64,000 bases of DNA. Source: Prevotella sp. (lineage in GTDB: Bacteria > Bacteroidota > Bacteroidia > Bacteroidales > Bacteroidaceae). The position numbers and the translations under genes were made by a program. This document shows positions 27,992-35,885 of this stretch, one piece after another. Positions within the stretch are counted from its first letter, which is position 1; each line of letters begins with the position of its first letter. The DNA lies in assembly GCA_024695815.1 (NCBI GenBank), contig JAILHK010000034.1, forward strand, positions 186,001 through 250,000. Direction: 5' to 3'. The notes below the pieces were generated by a model, which did not search any database, was not told where the DNA came from, and was given only the letters and a program-made list of their open reading frames with translations.

Positions 27992-29611
27992 ATGAACACT
28001 TTAATCATAAACAAATTGCCCTACACAATGACAGTGATGAGTTTTTGCTTGGCTGCCATCGCGCTCTTCTCTTGCTCTGACGACAAAATCGTGGGTGATC
28101 CTGCCAAGGACTGGAATAGCAGCGAAGAGCGTTATACGCCAGTTGACGAGAATGCCTTCTTGACTTACTTTAAGCCTGCGCTCGGACGCGTTGGCGACCC
28201 AATGCCTTTCTACGATCAGAAGGCTGGTAACTTCAAGGTGATGTACCTGCAGGACTATGACGACAATGCTAAGTATTGCTTCCACCCCTATTGGGGCGTT
28301 CAGACCACCGATGGCTGCAACTATCAGTCAATAGGCGAGGTACTGGCTGTGGGAAGTAATGACTATCAGCAGGATGCTGCGCTGGGTACAGGCTGCTGCT
28401 ACTACAACGAAAGCGAGGGACTGTACTACATCTACTATACTGGTGAGAACCCCGACTGCAAGGATCGCCAGGTTGTGATGCGTGCCACGTCGACCGACTT
28501 TAAGACCTGGACTCGCGACAAGCTCTGGCAGTTACATGGACCTGACTATGGCTATTCTGCTTGGGACTTCCGTGACCCACAGATATTTGTGGCCGACGAT
28601 GGCCTCTATCATATGGTAATCTCTACGGCTCCTTCTTATGGCGGCGATCCTAAATTTGCCGACTTTAAGTCTGCTGATATGAAGAACTGGGAGCACGTAG
28701 GACAGTTCAATATGGTGTGGGAACGCATGTGCGAATGTCCTGATGTGTTCAAGATGGGCGACTGGTGGTATCTGGTGTTCAGCGAAGGCCAGGCCGTCAA
28801 TTGGAGTCGTAAGATGAAGTATGTCAAGGCCAAGAGCTGGGAAGAGCTGAAAGCCTGTCTGAATGATCCTAAAGTATGGCCCGACTATAAGGAGGGCGTG
28901 TTGGATAGCCGTGGATTCTATGCCGGTAAGACAGCTTCGAACGGCACCGACCGCTATATCTGGGGATGGTGTCCTTACCGTTCGGGTGCAGACATCGATG
29001 CAAAGAATGTCAATGTGGGCGCTGGTGGCGAACCTAACTGGGGTGGCGCACTGGTTTGTCATAAGATTATTCAGCATGAAGACGGAACCATCTCGTTGGG
29101 CGAGGTGCCTGCAATGGCAGCAAAGTACAACAAGCAGCAGAACCTACAGGTGGTGGCCAGCAATGGCTATGACAACAGTCAACTCACTGGTGAAGGTGCC
29201 TACGTGATGTTCAACCGACTGGGCTATCACAACCATATCAGCATGACGGTGAAGACCGAAGGCGATGCCGACCGATTCGGTATCTCGCTGGTACGTAGTG
29301 CCAATGCCAAGAAGTACTACACCATGATGGTTAACCCCGAGGCTGATGGCGCAAAGCGTAAGGTGAACTTTGAACAGGAGGGTGAGGAAGGTAAGGGTTT
29401 CATCGAGGCTATCGATGGCTACGAGGTGCCACGTCCTGAGGATAATACCTATCAGATTGATATCTACACCGATAACTCTGTTTGTGTGATGTACATCAAC
29501 GATAATGTTTGCTACACCAACCGTATCTATGGCATACAGAACAACAACTGGAGCATCAATAGTTATGGCGGTGCGGTGACTGTTAGCAATGTTAAGGTCA
29601 CTCAATATTAA
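27992..29611 (+). CDS. GH32-type fructan hydrolase, surface lipoprotein
   Basis: The 539-residue lipoprotein has FSC at positions 26-28. It carries a five-bladed propeller of clan GH-J and then a C-terminal beta-sandwich (from about 390). The three catalytic carboxylates are placed as in GH32: the nucleophile in GDP (Asp69, replacing the usual WMNDPNG), the stabiliser in WDFRDP (Asp195), and the acid/base in CECPD (Glu248). The relaxed nucleophile motif is typical of the more divergent Bacteroidetes GH32 proteins. It is the fourth gene of the fructan operon, in the place of the surface levanase BT1760, so endo-cleavage outside the cell is likely but not shown by sequence. GH43-like activity is the main alternative. 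Confidence 0.8.
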   Translation: MNTLIINKLPYTMTVMSFCLAAIALFSCSDDKIVGDPAKDWNSSEERYTPVDENAFLTYFKPALGRVGDPMPFYDQKAGNFKVMYLQDYDDNAKYCFHPYWGVQTTDGCNYQSIGEVLAVGSNDYQQDAALGTGCCYYNESEGLYYIYYTGENPDCKDRQVVMRATSTDFKTWTRDKLWQLHGPDYGYSAWDFRDPQIFVADDGLYHMVISTAPSYGGDPKFADFKSADMKNWEHVGQFNMVWERMCECPDVFKMGDWWYLVFSEGQAVNWSRKMKYVKAKSWEELKACLNDPKVWPDYKEGVLDSRGFYAGKTASNGTDRYIWGWCPYRSGADIDAKNVNVGAGGEPNWGGALVCHKIIQHEDGTISLGEVPAMAAKYNKQQNLQVVASNGYDNSQLTGEGAYVMFNRLGYHNHISMTVKTEGDADRFGISLVRSANAKKYYTMMVNPEADGAKRKVNFEQEGEEGKGFIEAIDGYEVPRPEDNTYQIDIYTDNSVCVMYINDNVCYTNRIYGIQNNNWSINSYGGAVTVSNVKVTQY

Positions 29612-29696
29612 ATTAATACTATTATGAATATCTGGGGAACAAACATCATCAATGGCCTCGCTGCCGTGATGATGTTCTCCCTGCCTTCCAACAATT

Positions 29697-29749
29697 AGGA
29701 AAATATTCGTTCAATGTGCGCAAAAATGTTGCTATGAACGAATTTTCCT
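29697..29749. promoter_or_regulatory. Candidate operator: second copy of the TTCGTTCA inverted repeat
   Basis: The left arm AGGAAAATATTCGTTCAAT (29697-29715) and the right arm ATGAACGAATTTTCCT (29734-29749) are reverse complements apart from a 2-bp insertion and a mismatch at the inner end. The half-site core TTCGTTCA matches ATCGTTCA of the repeat at 21468-21534. Both left arms are also followed, 8 or 9 bp on, by AAAAATGTT. The right core is 50 bp from the -7 element, against about 29 bp at susC, a difference of two helical turns. Confidence 0.7.
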
Positions 29750-29792
29750 ATTGTTTGTAACAAGAATGATAACTGAAAAGGAAAAAAACACT

Positions 29793-29800
29793 TACTTTTG
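29793..29800 (+). promoter_or_regulatory. Promoter of the GH32-transporter-fructokinase operon
   Basis: TACTTTTG is the same -7 octamer as at the fructan susC promoter. The start codon lies 110 bp downstream, a long leader for this window. Confidence 0.68.
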
Positions 29801-29910
29801 CATCGAACAACAGTAAAATATAGGTTATTTGGTAAAAGGTTTGGTGATAATATAAGGGTAAGAGATTGCGTTCAGGATAACATTGATATTGAAACTAAAA
29901 ACTCGAATAT

Positions 29911-31617
29911 ATGAACGCAAAAAAGTTATTATCATTCTTGACAGCCATTGCGATGGCAACAGGTATAACGGCACATGTGTCGCCCATTGTGCTGGGCGAC
30001 AGTCATGCCATGTTGAAGATTACAGAAAACTCACGCTATCTTTTGATTCCAATACAGGAAACCGAAGATATCGCTTCTATTGCCGTGCTGGATGCATATA
30101 ATAATATGGTGAAACGGCTCAACGTGAAGTTGGCCATTGATCGTGTGGACTATTGGGTGCCATACGAGCTGAATGATGCCTGCCTAATGGATATAGAGTT
30201 TCACGGAGACCGTCGCCAGAAGGGTGCCGTCAGCGAGTTTGTTTGCTGGCGCGACATGGCCTATTCCGACACTTTCGATGTGGCTAACCGTGAGCATTTC
30301 CGTCCGCTTTATCATCACACCCCGCAGTATGGATGGATGAACGATCCCAATGGCATGTTTTATATGCCGTCATCGCCGACAGGCAACGATGGGCAGGCAG
30401 GTGCTGCCGGCGGTGTCTGGCACCTTTATTATCAGTATAATCCTTATGGCTCGCAGTGGGAGAACATGCACTGGGGCCACTCTACCTCGCGCGACCTGAT
30501 TCATTGGGAATCACAACCCATTGCCCTTGAGCCCGACTGGCTGGGCAGCATCTTCAGTGGTTCGTGTGTAACCGCCGGCGACTCGGTGGTGGCTTTCTAT
30601 ACTTCTGCCGGTATGCACCAGACGCAGTCTATGGCTGTATCGAAGGATGGCGGACGCAGCTTCAAGAAGTTTTCTGGCAATCCCGTGATGTTTACCAGCG
30701 ATGTGCCCGACTTCCGCGATCCGAATGCCTTCTGGAACGAGGATGCCCAGATGTGGAATCTGATACTGGCTGCCGGTCAGGAGATGCGCATCTACTCATC
30801 GCACGACCTGAAAGAGTGGAAGTACGAGAGCGCTTTTGGCAAGGAGTATGGCAACCATAGCGGTGTATGGGAGTGTCCTGACTTATTTAAGATTGACGAC
30901 AAGTGGGTGCTGATATGTAATATCAACCCCGGTGGCCCCTTTGGAGGCAGTGCGACACAGTATTTCATTGGTCATTTTGATGGTCATAAGTTCACCTGCG
31001 AGTCGATGCCAAAGGTCACCAAATGGATGGATTATGGCAAGGACCACTATGCCACGGTATCGTTCTACAACGCCCCTGAGAACCGTAGGGTGGTGTTGGC
31101 ATGGATGAGCAATTGGCAATATGCCAACCAGGTGCCTACAAAGCAGTTCCGCTCTGCAAACAGCATCCCTCGCGACCTGGGGCTGTTTACCTGTGGCGAG
31201 GAGACCTATCTCAGTGTGGTTCCTGCCAAAGAGATGTTGGCCCTTCGTGGTCAAAAGGTGAAACATCCCACGGAGGCTTGCGAGATTGTGGTTGACGTAA
31301 AATCACAGGCCGAGATTGTTCTTTCTAATGTAAAGGGCGAGCAGGTGGTGATGACCTACGATGCCGTCAAGCAGCAGTTCTCGATGGACCGCACGAAGGC
31401 TTGTGATGCTAGTTTCAGCGAGAGCTTCCCTTGTGTGACCGTTGCACCAACCTATGGACACATCAAACAGTTGCGCATCTTTATTGACCGATGCAGCATC
31501 GAGGTGTTTGATGCCGAGGGCAAGATGGCTATGACGAATCTGGTGTTCCCTGCCGAGCCTTATAATAATATAAAGGTGAAGGGTGGAAAGGCCGTTGTAT
31601 ATCAAATTAATAATTAA
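29911..31617 (+). CDS. GH32 fructan exo-hydrolase (exo-inulinase/levanase type), secreted
   Basis: The 568-residue enzyme has a signal peptide (to about TA21), an N-terminal beta domain of about 105 residues like DUF4980, a GH32 propeller and a C-terminal beta-sandwich. All GH32 motifs are classical: WMNDPNG (nucleophile Asp145), FRDPNAF (Asp270) and WECPDLF (acid/base Glu321). It releases fructose from the non-reducing end of inulin or levan according to family knowledge. No lipoprotein Cys is seen, so a periplasmic place is likely, acting on oligomers brought in by SusC/D. A 19-bp gap precedes the transporter, indicating co-transcription with transporter and kinase. Confidence 0.9.
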   Translation: MNAKKLLSFLTAIAMATGITAHVSPIVLGDSHAMLKITENSRYLLIPIQETEDIASIAVLDAYNNMVKRLNVKLAIDRVDYWVPYELNDACLMDIEFHGDRRQKGAVSEFVCWRDMAYSDTFDVANREHFRPLYHHTPQYGWMNDPNGMFYMPSSPTGNDGQAGAAGGVWHLYYQYNPYGSQWENMHWGHSTSRDLIHWESQPIALEPDWLGSIFSGSCVTAGDSVVAFYTSAGMHQTQSMAVSKDGGRSFKKFSGNPVMFTSDVPDFRDPNAFWNEDAQMWNLILAAGQEMRIYSSHDLKEWKYESAFGKEYGNHSGVWECPDLFKIDDKWVLICNINPGGPFGGSATQYFIGHFDGHKFTCESMPKVTKWMDYGKDHYATVSFYNAPENRRVVLAWMSNWQYANQVPTKQFRSANSIPRDLGLFTCGEETYLSVVPAKEMLALRGQKVKHPTEACEIVVDVKSQAEIVLSNVKGEQVVMTYDAVKQQFSMDRTKACDASFSESFPCVTVAPTYGHIKQLRIFIDRCSIEVFDAEGKMAMTNLVFPAEPYNNIKVKGGKAVVYQINN

Positions 31618-31636
31618 GGATTGAAAATTGAATGAT

Positions 31637-32797
31637 ATGAAACAAAATAAGTCTATTTATCTGATTCCTGTGATGCTCTGCTTTTTCTGCATGGGCTTCG
31701 TGGACTTGGTGGGCATCGCCTCCAATTATGTGAAGAGGGATTTGTTGCTGAGCGACTCGGTGGCTAACGTGTTTCCTTCGTTGGTATTCTTCTGGTTCTT
31801 GATCTTCAGTGTGCCTACTGGCATGCTGATGAATAAGATAGGTCGCAAAAAGACCGTGTTGCTGTCGCTTGTCGTCACGGTGGTGTCTTTGCTGTTGCCA
31901 CTGTTTGGTGAGACCTTTGGCATCATGTTGGTGGCATTCTCTCTGCTGGGCAATGGCAATGCCTTGATGCAGACGTCGCTCAATCCGCTGGTATCTACCG
32001 TGATGGGGGGTGGCAATCTGGCTTCAACGCTCACCTTCGGACAGTTTGTAAAAGCCATCGCCTCGTTCTCAGCTCCTTACCTAGCTATGTGGGGCGCCAC
32101 AATGGTGATACCTGAGTTTGGACTTTCTTGGCGCGTGTTGTTTGGCATCTTCTTCATAGTGGGTGTGCTTTCCACCATCCTGCTTTTTGTAACACCGATT
32201 GACGAGCCCGCTCCTGAGGGCAAGGCTTCTTCGTTTATGGAATGTCTGAAACTGCTGGGTACGCCTATCGTTCTGCTGTCGTTCCTGGGTATCATGTGTC
32301 ACGTGGGCATCGATGTGGGAACCAATACCACAGCGCCAAAGATTCTGATGGAACGTCTTGGCATGACCCTTGATGAGGCTGCCTTCGCCACCTCGCTATA
32401 TTTCATCTTCCGTACGGTGGGATGTCTCACTGGCTCGTTTTTCCTGCGTGTGCTGAGGATGCGCACTTTCTTCATTGTCAGTATTGTCATGATGGCCCTG
32501 TCCATGTTGTTGCTGTTCATCGGTCAGGCACAGTGGGAACTCTATCTTGCCATTGCTTTGGTTGGTTATGGCAACTCGAACGTGTTCTCGATGTGTTTCG
32601 CTACTGCACTGGAGTCGATGCCTGACAAGCAGAACGAGGTGAGTGGCTTGATGATTATGGGACTCTTTGGCGGTACCATCTTCCCGCTGCTGATGGGCTT
32701 CGCCAGCGACGGTTTCGGACAGGCTGGTGCCGTACTGGTCATGGCAGTCGGTGTGCTCTATCTCTTCACGTATATCAAACAATTAAAAACCGCATAG
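31637..32797 (+). CDS. MFS sugar transporter, probably for fructose
   Basis: The 386-residue inner-membrane protein has about 12 hydrophobic helices of the major facilitator superfamily. The loop NKIGRKKTV between helices 2 and 3 and the stretch LLGNGNALMQTSLNPLVSTV resemble the FucP/GlcP sugar-proton symporters. An upstream TTG (31628) is in frame, but ATG at 31637 is the better start. It sits between the exo-GH32 and the fructokinase, the place of BT1758 in the B. thetaiotaomicron locus, so it should carry free fructose from periplasm to cytoplasm. Confidence 0.87.
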   Translation: MKQNKSIYLIPVMLCFFCMGFVDLVGIASNYVKRDLLLSDSVANVFPSLVFFWFLIFSVPTGMLMNKIGRKKTVLLSLVVTVVSLLLPLFGETFGIMLVAFSLLGNGNALMQTSLNPLVSTVMGGGNLASTLTFGQFVKAIASFSAPYLAMWGATMVIPEFGLSWRVLFGIFFIVGVLSTILLFVTPIDEPAPEGKASSFMECLKLLGTPIVLLSFLGIMCHVGIDVGTNTTAPKILMERLGMTLDEAAFATSLYFIFRTVGCLTGSFFLRVLRMRTFFIVSIVMMALSMLLLFIGQAQWELYLAIALVGYGNSNVFSMCFATALESMPDKQNEVSGLMIMGLFGGTIFPLLMGFASDGFGQAGAVLVMAVGVLYLFTYIKQLKTA

Positions 32798-32801
32798 AAC
32801 T

Positions 32802-33686
32802 ATGAATGAGAAACGTTATGTAGTGGGACTCGGCGAGGTCCTGTGGGACGTGCTTCCCGAAGGCAAGAAACTGGGTGGCGCCCCTGCCAACTTCGCTTAT
32901 CATGCCGGACAGTTCCTGGGCATGGACAACACGATTGCCGTGAGTGCGCTGGGCGAAGACCGTCTGGCTGAAGAGACACTGGATGCACTGCGCGAACACA
33001 ACCTGAACGACCTGCTGCCTCGCGTGCCCTATCCAACGGGAACCGTACAGGTGCAGCTCGATGAACAGGGCATCCCCAGCTATGACATCAAGGAGAATGT
33101 GGCATGGGACAACATCCCCTACGATGAGGATATCCGTCAGATTGCCAAAAACTGCCGTGCCGTGTGCTTCGGTTCACTGGCACAGCGCAACGTGGTGAGC
33201 CGCACGACCATCCAGAAGTTCCTCGATGACACCCCTGCCGACTGCCTGAAGATTTTCGATATCAACCTGCGTCAGCAGTTCTACACGAAGGAGATTGTCA
33301 AGGAGTCTCTGCAGCGTTGCAACATTTTGAAGATCAACGACGAGGAGCTGGTATTGATAGGACGCATGTTTGGCTATCCCGGTCTTGATATGGAAAACAA
33401 GTGCTGGCTCATCCTCGGCAAGTACAACCTCGACATGTTGGTGCTGACTTGCGGCACCAATGGCTCGTATGTGTTCACACCTGGTCAGATGTCGTTCCAG
33501 GAGACCCCGAAGGTGAAGGTGGCCGACACCGTTGGCGCCGGCGACTCGTTCACGGGTTCGTTTGTGGGTTCTATCCTCAATGGCAAGTGTGTGCCCGATG
33601 CACATCGCACCGCCGTTCAGGTTTCGGCCTATGTCTGCACGCAGAATGGTGCCATGCCTGATATACCATCAGAGTTTGTGAAGTAA
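32802..33686 (+). CDS. Fructokinase, PfkB family
   Basis: The 294-residue cytoplasmic kinase has the PfkB N-terminal glycine motif GGAPANFAYHAG (about 25-36) and the C-terminal DTVGAGDSFTGSF with catalytic Asp248. It phosphorylates fructose with ATP to give fructose 6-phosphate for glycolysis. It starts 4 bp after the transporter stop and ends the fructan operon before a strong terminator. Another PfkB sugar kinase function is possible from the fold, but GH32 plus transporter context makes fructose the clear choice. Confidence 0.92.
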   Translation: MNEKRYVVGLGEVLWDVLPEGKKLGGAPANFAYHAGQFLGMDNTIAVSALGEDRLAEETLDALREHNLNDLLPRVPYPTGTVQVQLDEQGIPSYDIKENVAWDNIPYDEDIRQIAKNCRAVCFGSLAQRNVVSRTTIQKFLDDTPADCLKIFDINLRQQFYTKEIVKESLQRCNILKINDEELVLIGRMFGYPGLDMENKCWLILGKYNLDMLVLTCGTNGSYVFTPGQMSFQETPKVKVADTVGAGDSFTGSFVGSILNGKCVPDAHRTAVQVSAYVCTQNGAMPDIPSEFVK

Positions 33687-33723
33687 AATTATATCGTGCG
33701 CCACAGGCGCTCCAAGTGTGCAT

Positions 33724-33752
33724 GAGGTCGTGTCTGTTACACGACCTCTTTT
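33724..33752 (+). terminator. Terminator of the fructan operon
   Basis: GAGGTCGTGT (33724-33733) pairs perfectly with ACACGACCTC (33739-33748), loop CTGTT, followed by TTTT. It lies 38 bp after the fructokinase stop. Confidence 0.92.
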
Positions 33753-33758
33753 CATTTT

Positions 33759-33802
33759 CAATAGTTCCGCTTTTGTCATGCAATACGGCTTGTTTTTCCC
33801 TT
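33759..33802. repeat. Short 22-bp-period array B
   Basis: Two adjacent 22-bp units begin CAATAGTTCCGCTTTTG (33759) and CAATACGGCTTGTTTTT (33781). Their wording matches units of arrays C and D (ATAGTTTCGCTTTTG at 35524, CAATAGTTGCCCTTTTG at 54962). Two further 22-bp blocks to 33846 hold the repeated word AGTGCTC but match less well. The array lies about 100 bp upstream of the promoter at 33906, in a 315-bp gap that also holds the terminator and no gene. Confidence 0.6.
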
Positions 33803-33882
33803 GCTAAACGAGTGCTCTATATGATAGAGTGCTCATTTTTGAATTTTCCACTATCCTTTGTATAATAATATTGATATGCTAT

Positions 33883-33913
33883 TTTGTTTTGTCTTTTTTT
33901 TATTATACCTTTG
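33883..33913 (+). promoter_or_regulatory. Promoter of the small membrane-protein pair
   Basis: TTTG (33883-33886), a 19-bp spacer and TACCTTTG (33906-33913) form a complete Bacteroidetes -33/-7 promoter. The first start codon follows 88 bp later. Confidence 0.8.
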
Positions 33914-34001
33914 CAACGCAAATGATTTTTAATCAACTCAACTATAGTTGGTGGTCGGACTGCTGGCGTACTATATGATTATGAATTTTAATTAAATTGT
34001 T

Positions 34002-34568
34002 ATGAAGAAATATTTTAAGTTACTATATTTTGGATGCTACTATTGGGAATGGTGCCTCACGAGATTTTTTCATAGGCTACTAAATCCTATCGGCCGAAAA
34101 GTCATTATAATAATACCATATATATTCCCATTTATTAAAAAGAATCTTGCAAAACAGGGAATGACACCAGAAGAATATGCAGATAACATTTTAAAGTTGG
34201 GTGATAAAATCTCCAATGCGAATATATCTCATAGTTTCGAGGCAGGTATAGCACTAAATATCCATGTTTTCTTTATTTTTTTATTGACAGATTTATTTTT
34301 GATTCTTCGCAATGTTTTTGGATATAATTGGTTTGGATTTGAAGTCATACGTAACAACGTAGTTTTTATAGGTTCATTCATCGTGGTGTTAGCTGCAATA
34401 TGCATGATAGCCTTGAATAACCTGATAGGAACTGATAAAAATGAAAATAAATTCAGGAAACAGCCCAAGAAAGTACATCATAAGGCTCTATTTATTTTTG
34501 GAGGAAGTCTTATTCTTGTTGTAATTCTATTCTATTTTTTATGGGGACATGCTATCTTTGGAAGATAA
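34002..34568 (+). CDS. Unknown small membrane protein
   Basis: The 188-residue protein is not recognised. It has an aromatic, basic N-terminal segment (KYFKLLYFGCYYWEWCL), an amphipathic region with LAKQGMTPEEYADNILKLGD, and three likely membrane helices (about 80-100, 117-140, 165-183). Codon use is strongly A+T-rich compared with the flanking operons, suggesting horizontal transfer. It has its own full promoter. The next gene encodes a protein of similar length and plan. An immunity or envelope-stress role is conceivable, but nothing in the sequence shows it. Confidence 0.7.
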   Translation: MKKYFKLLYFGCYYWEWCLTRFFHRLLNPIGRKVIIIIPYIFPFIKKNLAKQGMTPEEYADNILKLGDKISNANISHSFEAGIALNIHVFFIFLLTDLFLILRNVFGYNWFGFEVIRNNVVFIGSFIVVLAAICMIALNNLIGTDKNENKFRKQPKKVHHKALFIFGGSLILVVILFYFLWGHAIFGR

Positions 34569-34680
34569 GAGAACTTCTCGTGTCTGTTAAGAATGTATCG
34601 AAAAAGAATCCGAATAATGGTCTTACGTTTATGACAAGGATACTAGGTGCCTGTTGAGTCATGGAGAATAATTTCTTATT

Positions 34681-35235
34681 ATGAAAAAGAAATTTGAATA
34701 TTTCCTAAATGCCATTCATTATTGTTTGTGGCTTTTCGACATTAAGTTCGGAGATTTTATGGGTAAGATTGTGGATGTCCTGCTTTCTCCTGTACCAAAG
34801 TATCTCTTTACGAAAGAATGTAAAAAAAAGTATTACGAACGTCTTTCAAAAGTAGAGTCAATTAAGGAAAAATTCTTCTACGACAAGGAATGTGGGTATC
34901 ACATAGGATGGGCCAATCATTGGTTCGGCTATTTCTATTCTGGATATCCTGCATTTTTCTCATTTGCATTCGGTGCATATGCAATGAAAAACGTGGAAGA
35001 TATTGATGCCCTTGTAAAATTGTTGATACTTGCATTTCCAATATTCGTTTGCTATATTCCTGCATACAGGGCAGTTTTTACAAAAGACCGTTATTTAAAA
35101 TACTTCAAGCAGTTTGAGAAAGAGGATAAACGTTGGCATAAGAAGTGGAAGATCATTACGATACTATTCTGTATAGGCTCTTGTGTTGCAGGGCTGTTAG
35201 GTATAGTCACAGCATTTCTTATCTTTATTTGCTAA
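34681..35235 (+). CDS. Unknown small membrane protein, similar in plan to its neighbour
   Basis: The 184-residue protein begins MKKKFEYFLNAIHYCLWLFD, a charged and aromatic N terminus like that of the preceding gene. A middle soluble stretch rich in Lys, Tyr and Glu follows, then three likely membrane helices (about 78-98, 112-130, 158-184). It is A+T-rich. The 112-bp gap after the previous gene holds no TAnnTTTG promoter, so the two are probably co-transcribed. Distant paralogy with the neighbour is possible but not certain by eye. No function can be proposed. Confidence 0.7.
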   Translation: MKKKFEYFLNAIHYCLWLFDIKFGDFMGKIVDVLLSPVPKYLFTKECKKKYYERLSKVESIKEKFFYDKECGYHIGWANHWFGYFYSGYPAFFSFAFGAYAMKNVEDIDALVKLLILAFPIFVCYIPAYRAVFTKDRYLKYFKQFEKEDKRWHKKWKIITILFCIGSCVAGLLGIVTAFLIFIC

Positions 35236-35490
35236 AAAGAAAAGCAATAGATGTAATAGTATGAAATTTAAGGTTCTGTAGGACCGGTGTGGAAGAGTAA
35301 GGTAACACTTGCTTGATTTCTTGACAAGTGAGAAACGTTAGCACTATCCCTGTGCTCTTTGCTTATTGACAATTTGTAGATTTATGAATAGATAGAAATC
35401 AATTAAAGTAGAAATCAGATGGAAATAAGGACAGGATTACCCCTTCCCTCGGGAGGGTCTGGGGGCGTTCTTGGTCGGAATAGGAATGGT
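35236..35490. other. Non-coding stretch with a degenerate G+C-rich palindromic repeat
   Basis: No convincing gene is seen. At 35439-35466 the sequence ACCCCTTCCCTCGGGAGGG then TCTGGGGGCG breaks the A+T-rich surroundings. It resembles the palindromic repeat at 62075-62107 (CCCCTCCTCGGAGGGG then CTGGGGGAGGG). The rest looks like decayed sequence after the membrane-protein pair; I see no clear T-run terminator. Confidence 0.45.
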
Positions 35491-35800
35491 TTCGCACTGT
35501 CATAGTGCTGCTTTCGTCTTGTTATAGTTTCGCTTTTGCGTTGTAATAGCTTTACTTTTGATGTCCGTCCAGCCCCTAGATGTGGCGCATCCAGCCCCTG
35601 GAACGGGTCGTTTTAGCCCCTGGATGCAGTTGTTCTAAGGGCTGAATGTAGAGTATCCAGGGGCTAGACCAGAAATGATAGCTTCGGTTTTAGACGTTAG
35701 AAATGCCTCTTCTAGACTTTAAAACACGTGCTCTTAGACTTTAAAACGACCTCTCCAGACTAGTCTGACAGCCCCAAAGCCACGGTTGGACAGCCCTATA
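35491..35800. repeat. 22-bp-period array C, about 14 units
   Basis: Short words recur every 22 bp. ATAG starts at 35502, 35524 and 35546 (with CGCTTTTG or ACTTTTG after it). CCAGCCCCTRG-type words start one base after 35568, 35590, 35612, 35634 and 35656 (some as the reverse complement CCAGGGGCTAG). TTAGAC/CTAGAC start at 35690, 35712 and 35734, the last two with CTTTAAAAC. GACAGCCC starts at 35767 and 35789. A perfect palindrome CAGACTAGTCTG lies at 35756-35767. The array ends about 50 bp before the promoter of the two-domain esterase gene. Confidence 0.85.
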
Positions 35801-35847
35801 CCGCCAACTTTCCTGCCGAAAACCTTGGCAGTTTGGGATTTTTGTCA

Positions 35848-35855
35848 TACCTTTG
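35848..35855 (+). promoter_or_regulatory. Promoter of the two-domain esterase gene
   Basis: TACCTTTG matches TAnnTTTG, with TTG at 35825-35827, 20 bp upstream. The start codon is 31 bp downstream. Confidence 0.75.
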
Positions 35856-35885
35856 CGCGTTGGTAACTAACAACCAAAAACAACA

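Larger units (their letters stand above)
29612..29910. other. Regulatory gap between the two GH32 genes
   Basis: A perfect 10-bp inverted repeat (AACATCATCA at 29642-29651, TGATGATGTT at 29667-29676, 15-nt loop) could slow or end transcription of the upstream operon, though no T-run follows. A 24-codon ORF (29624-29698) overlaps it but shows nothing recognisable. The candidate operator (29697-29749), promoter (29793) and a roughly 100-nt leader follow. Confidence 0.5.

Noticed and set aside
29624..29698. 24-codon ORF after the first GH32 gene
   Set aside because: It overlaps a perfect hairpin and ends at the operator; no family resemblance or conserved feature supports translation.
33812..33836. 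Possible terminator hairpin CTCTAT-ATG-ATAGAG
   Set aside because: The stem is only 6 bp and the flanking AGTGCTC copies are direct, not inverted; the strong terminator at 33724 already ends the operon.
35491..35800. Could array C be a CRISPR array?
   Set aside because: The period is 22 bp, too short for repeat plus spacer, no long identical repeat exists, and there are no cas genes nearby.
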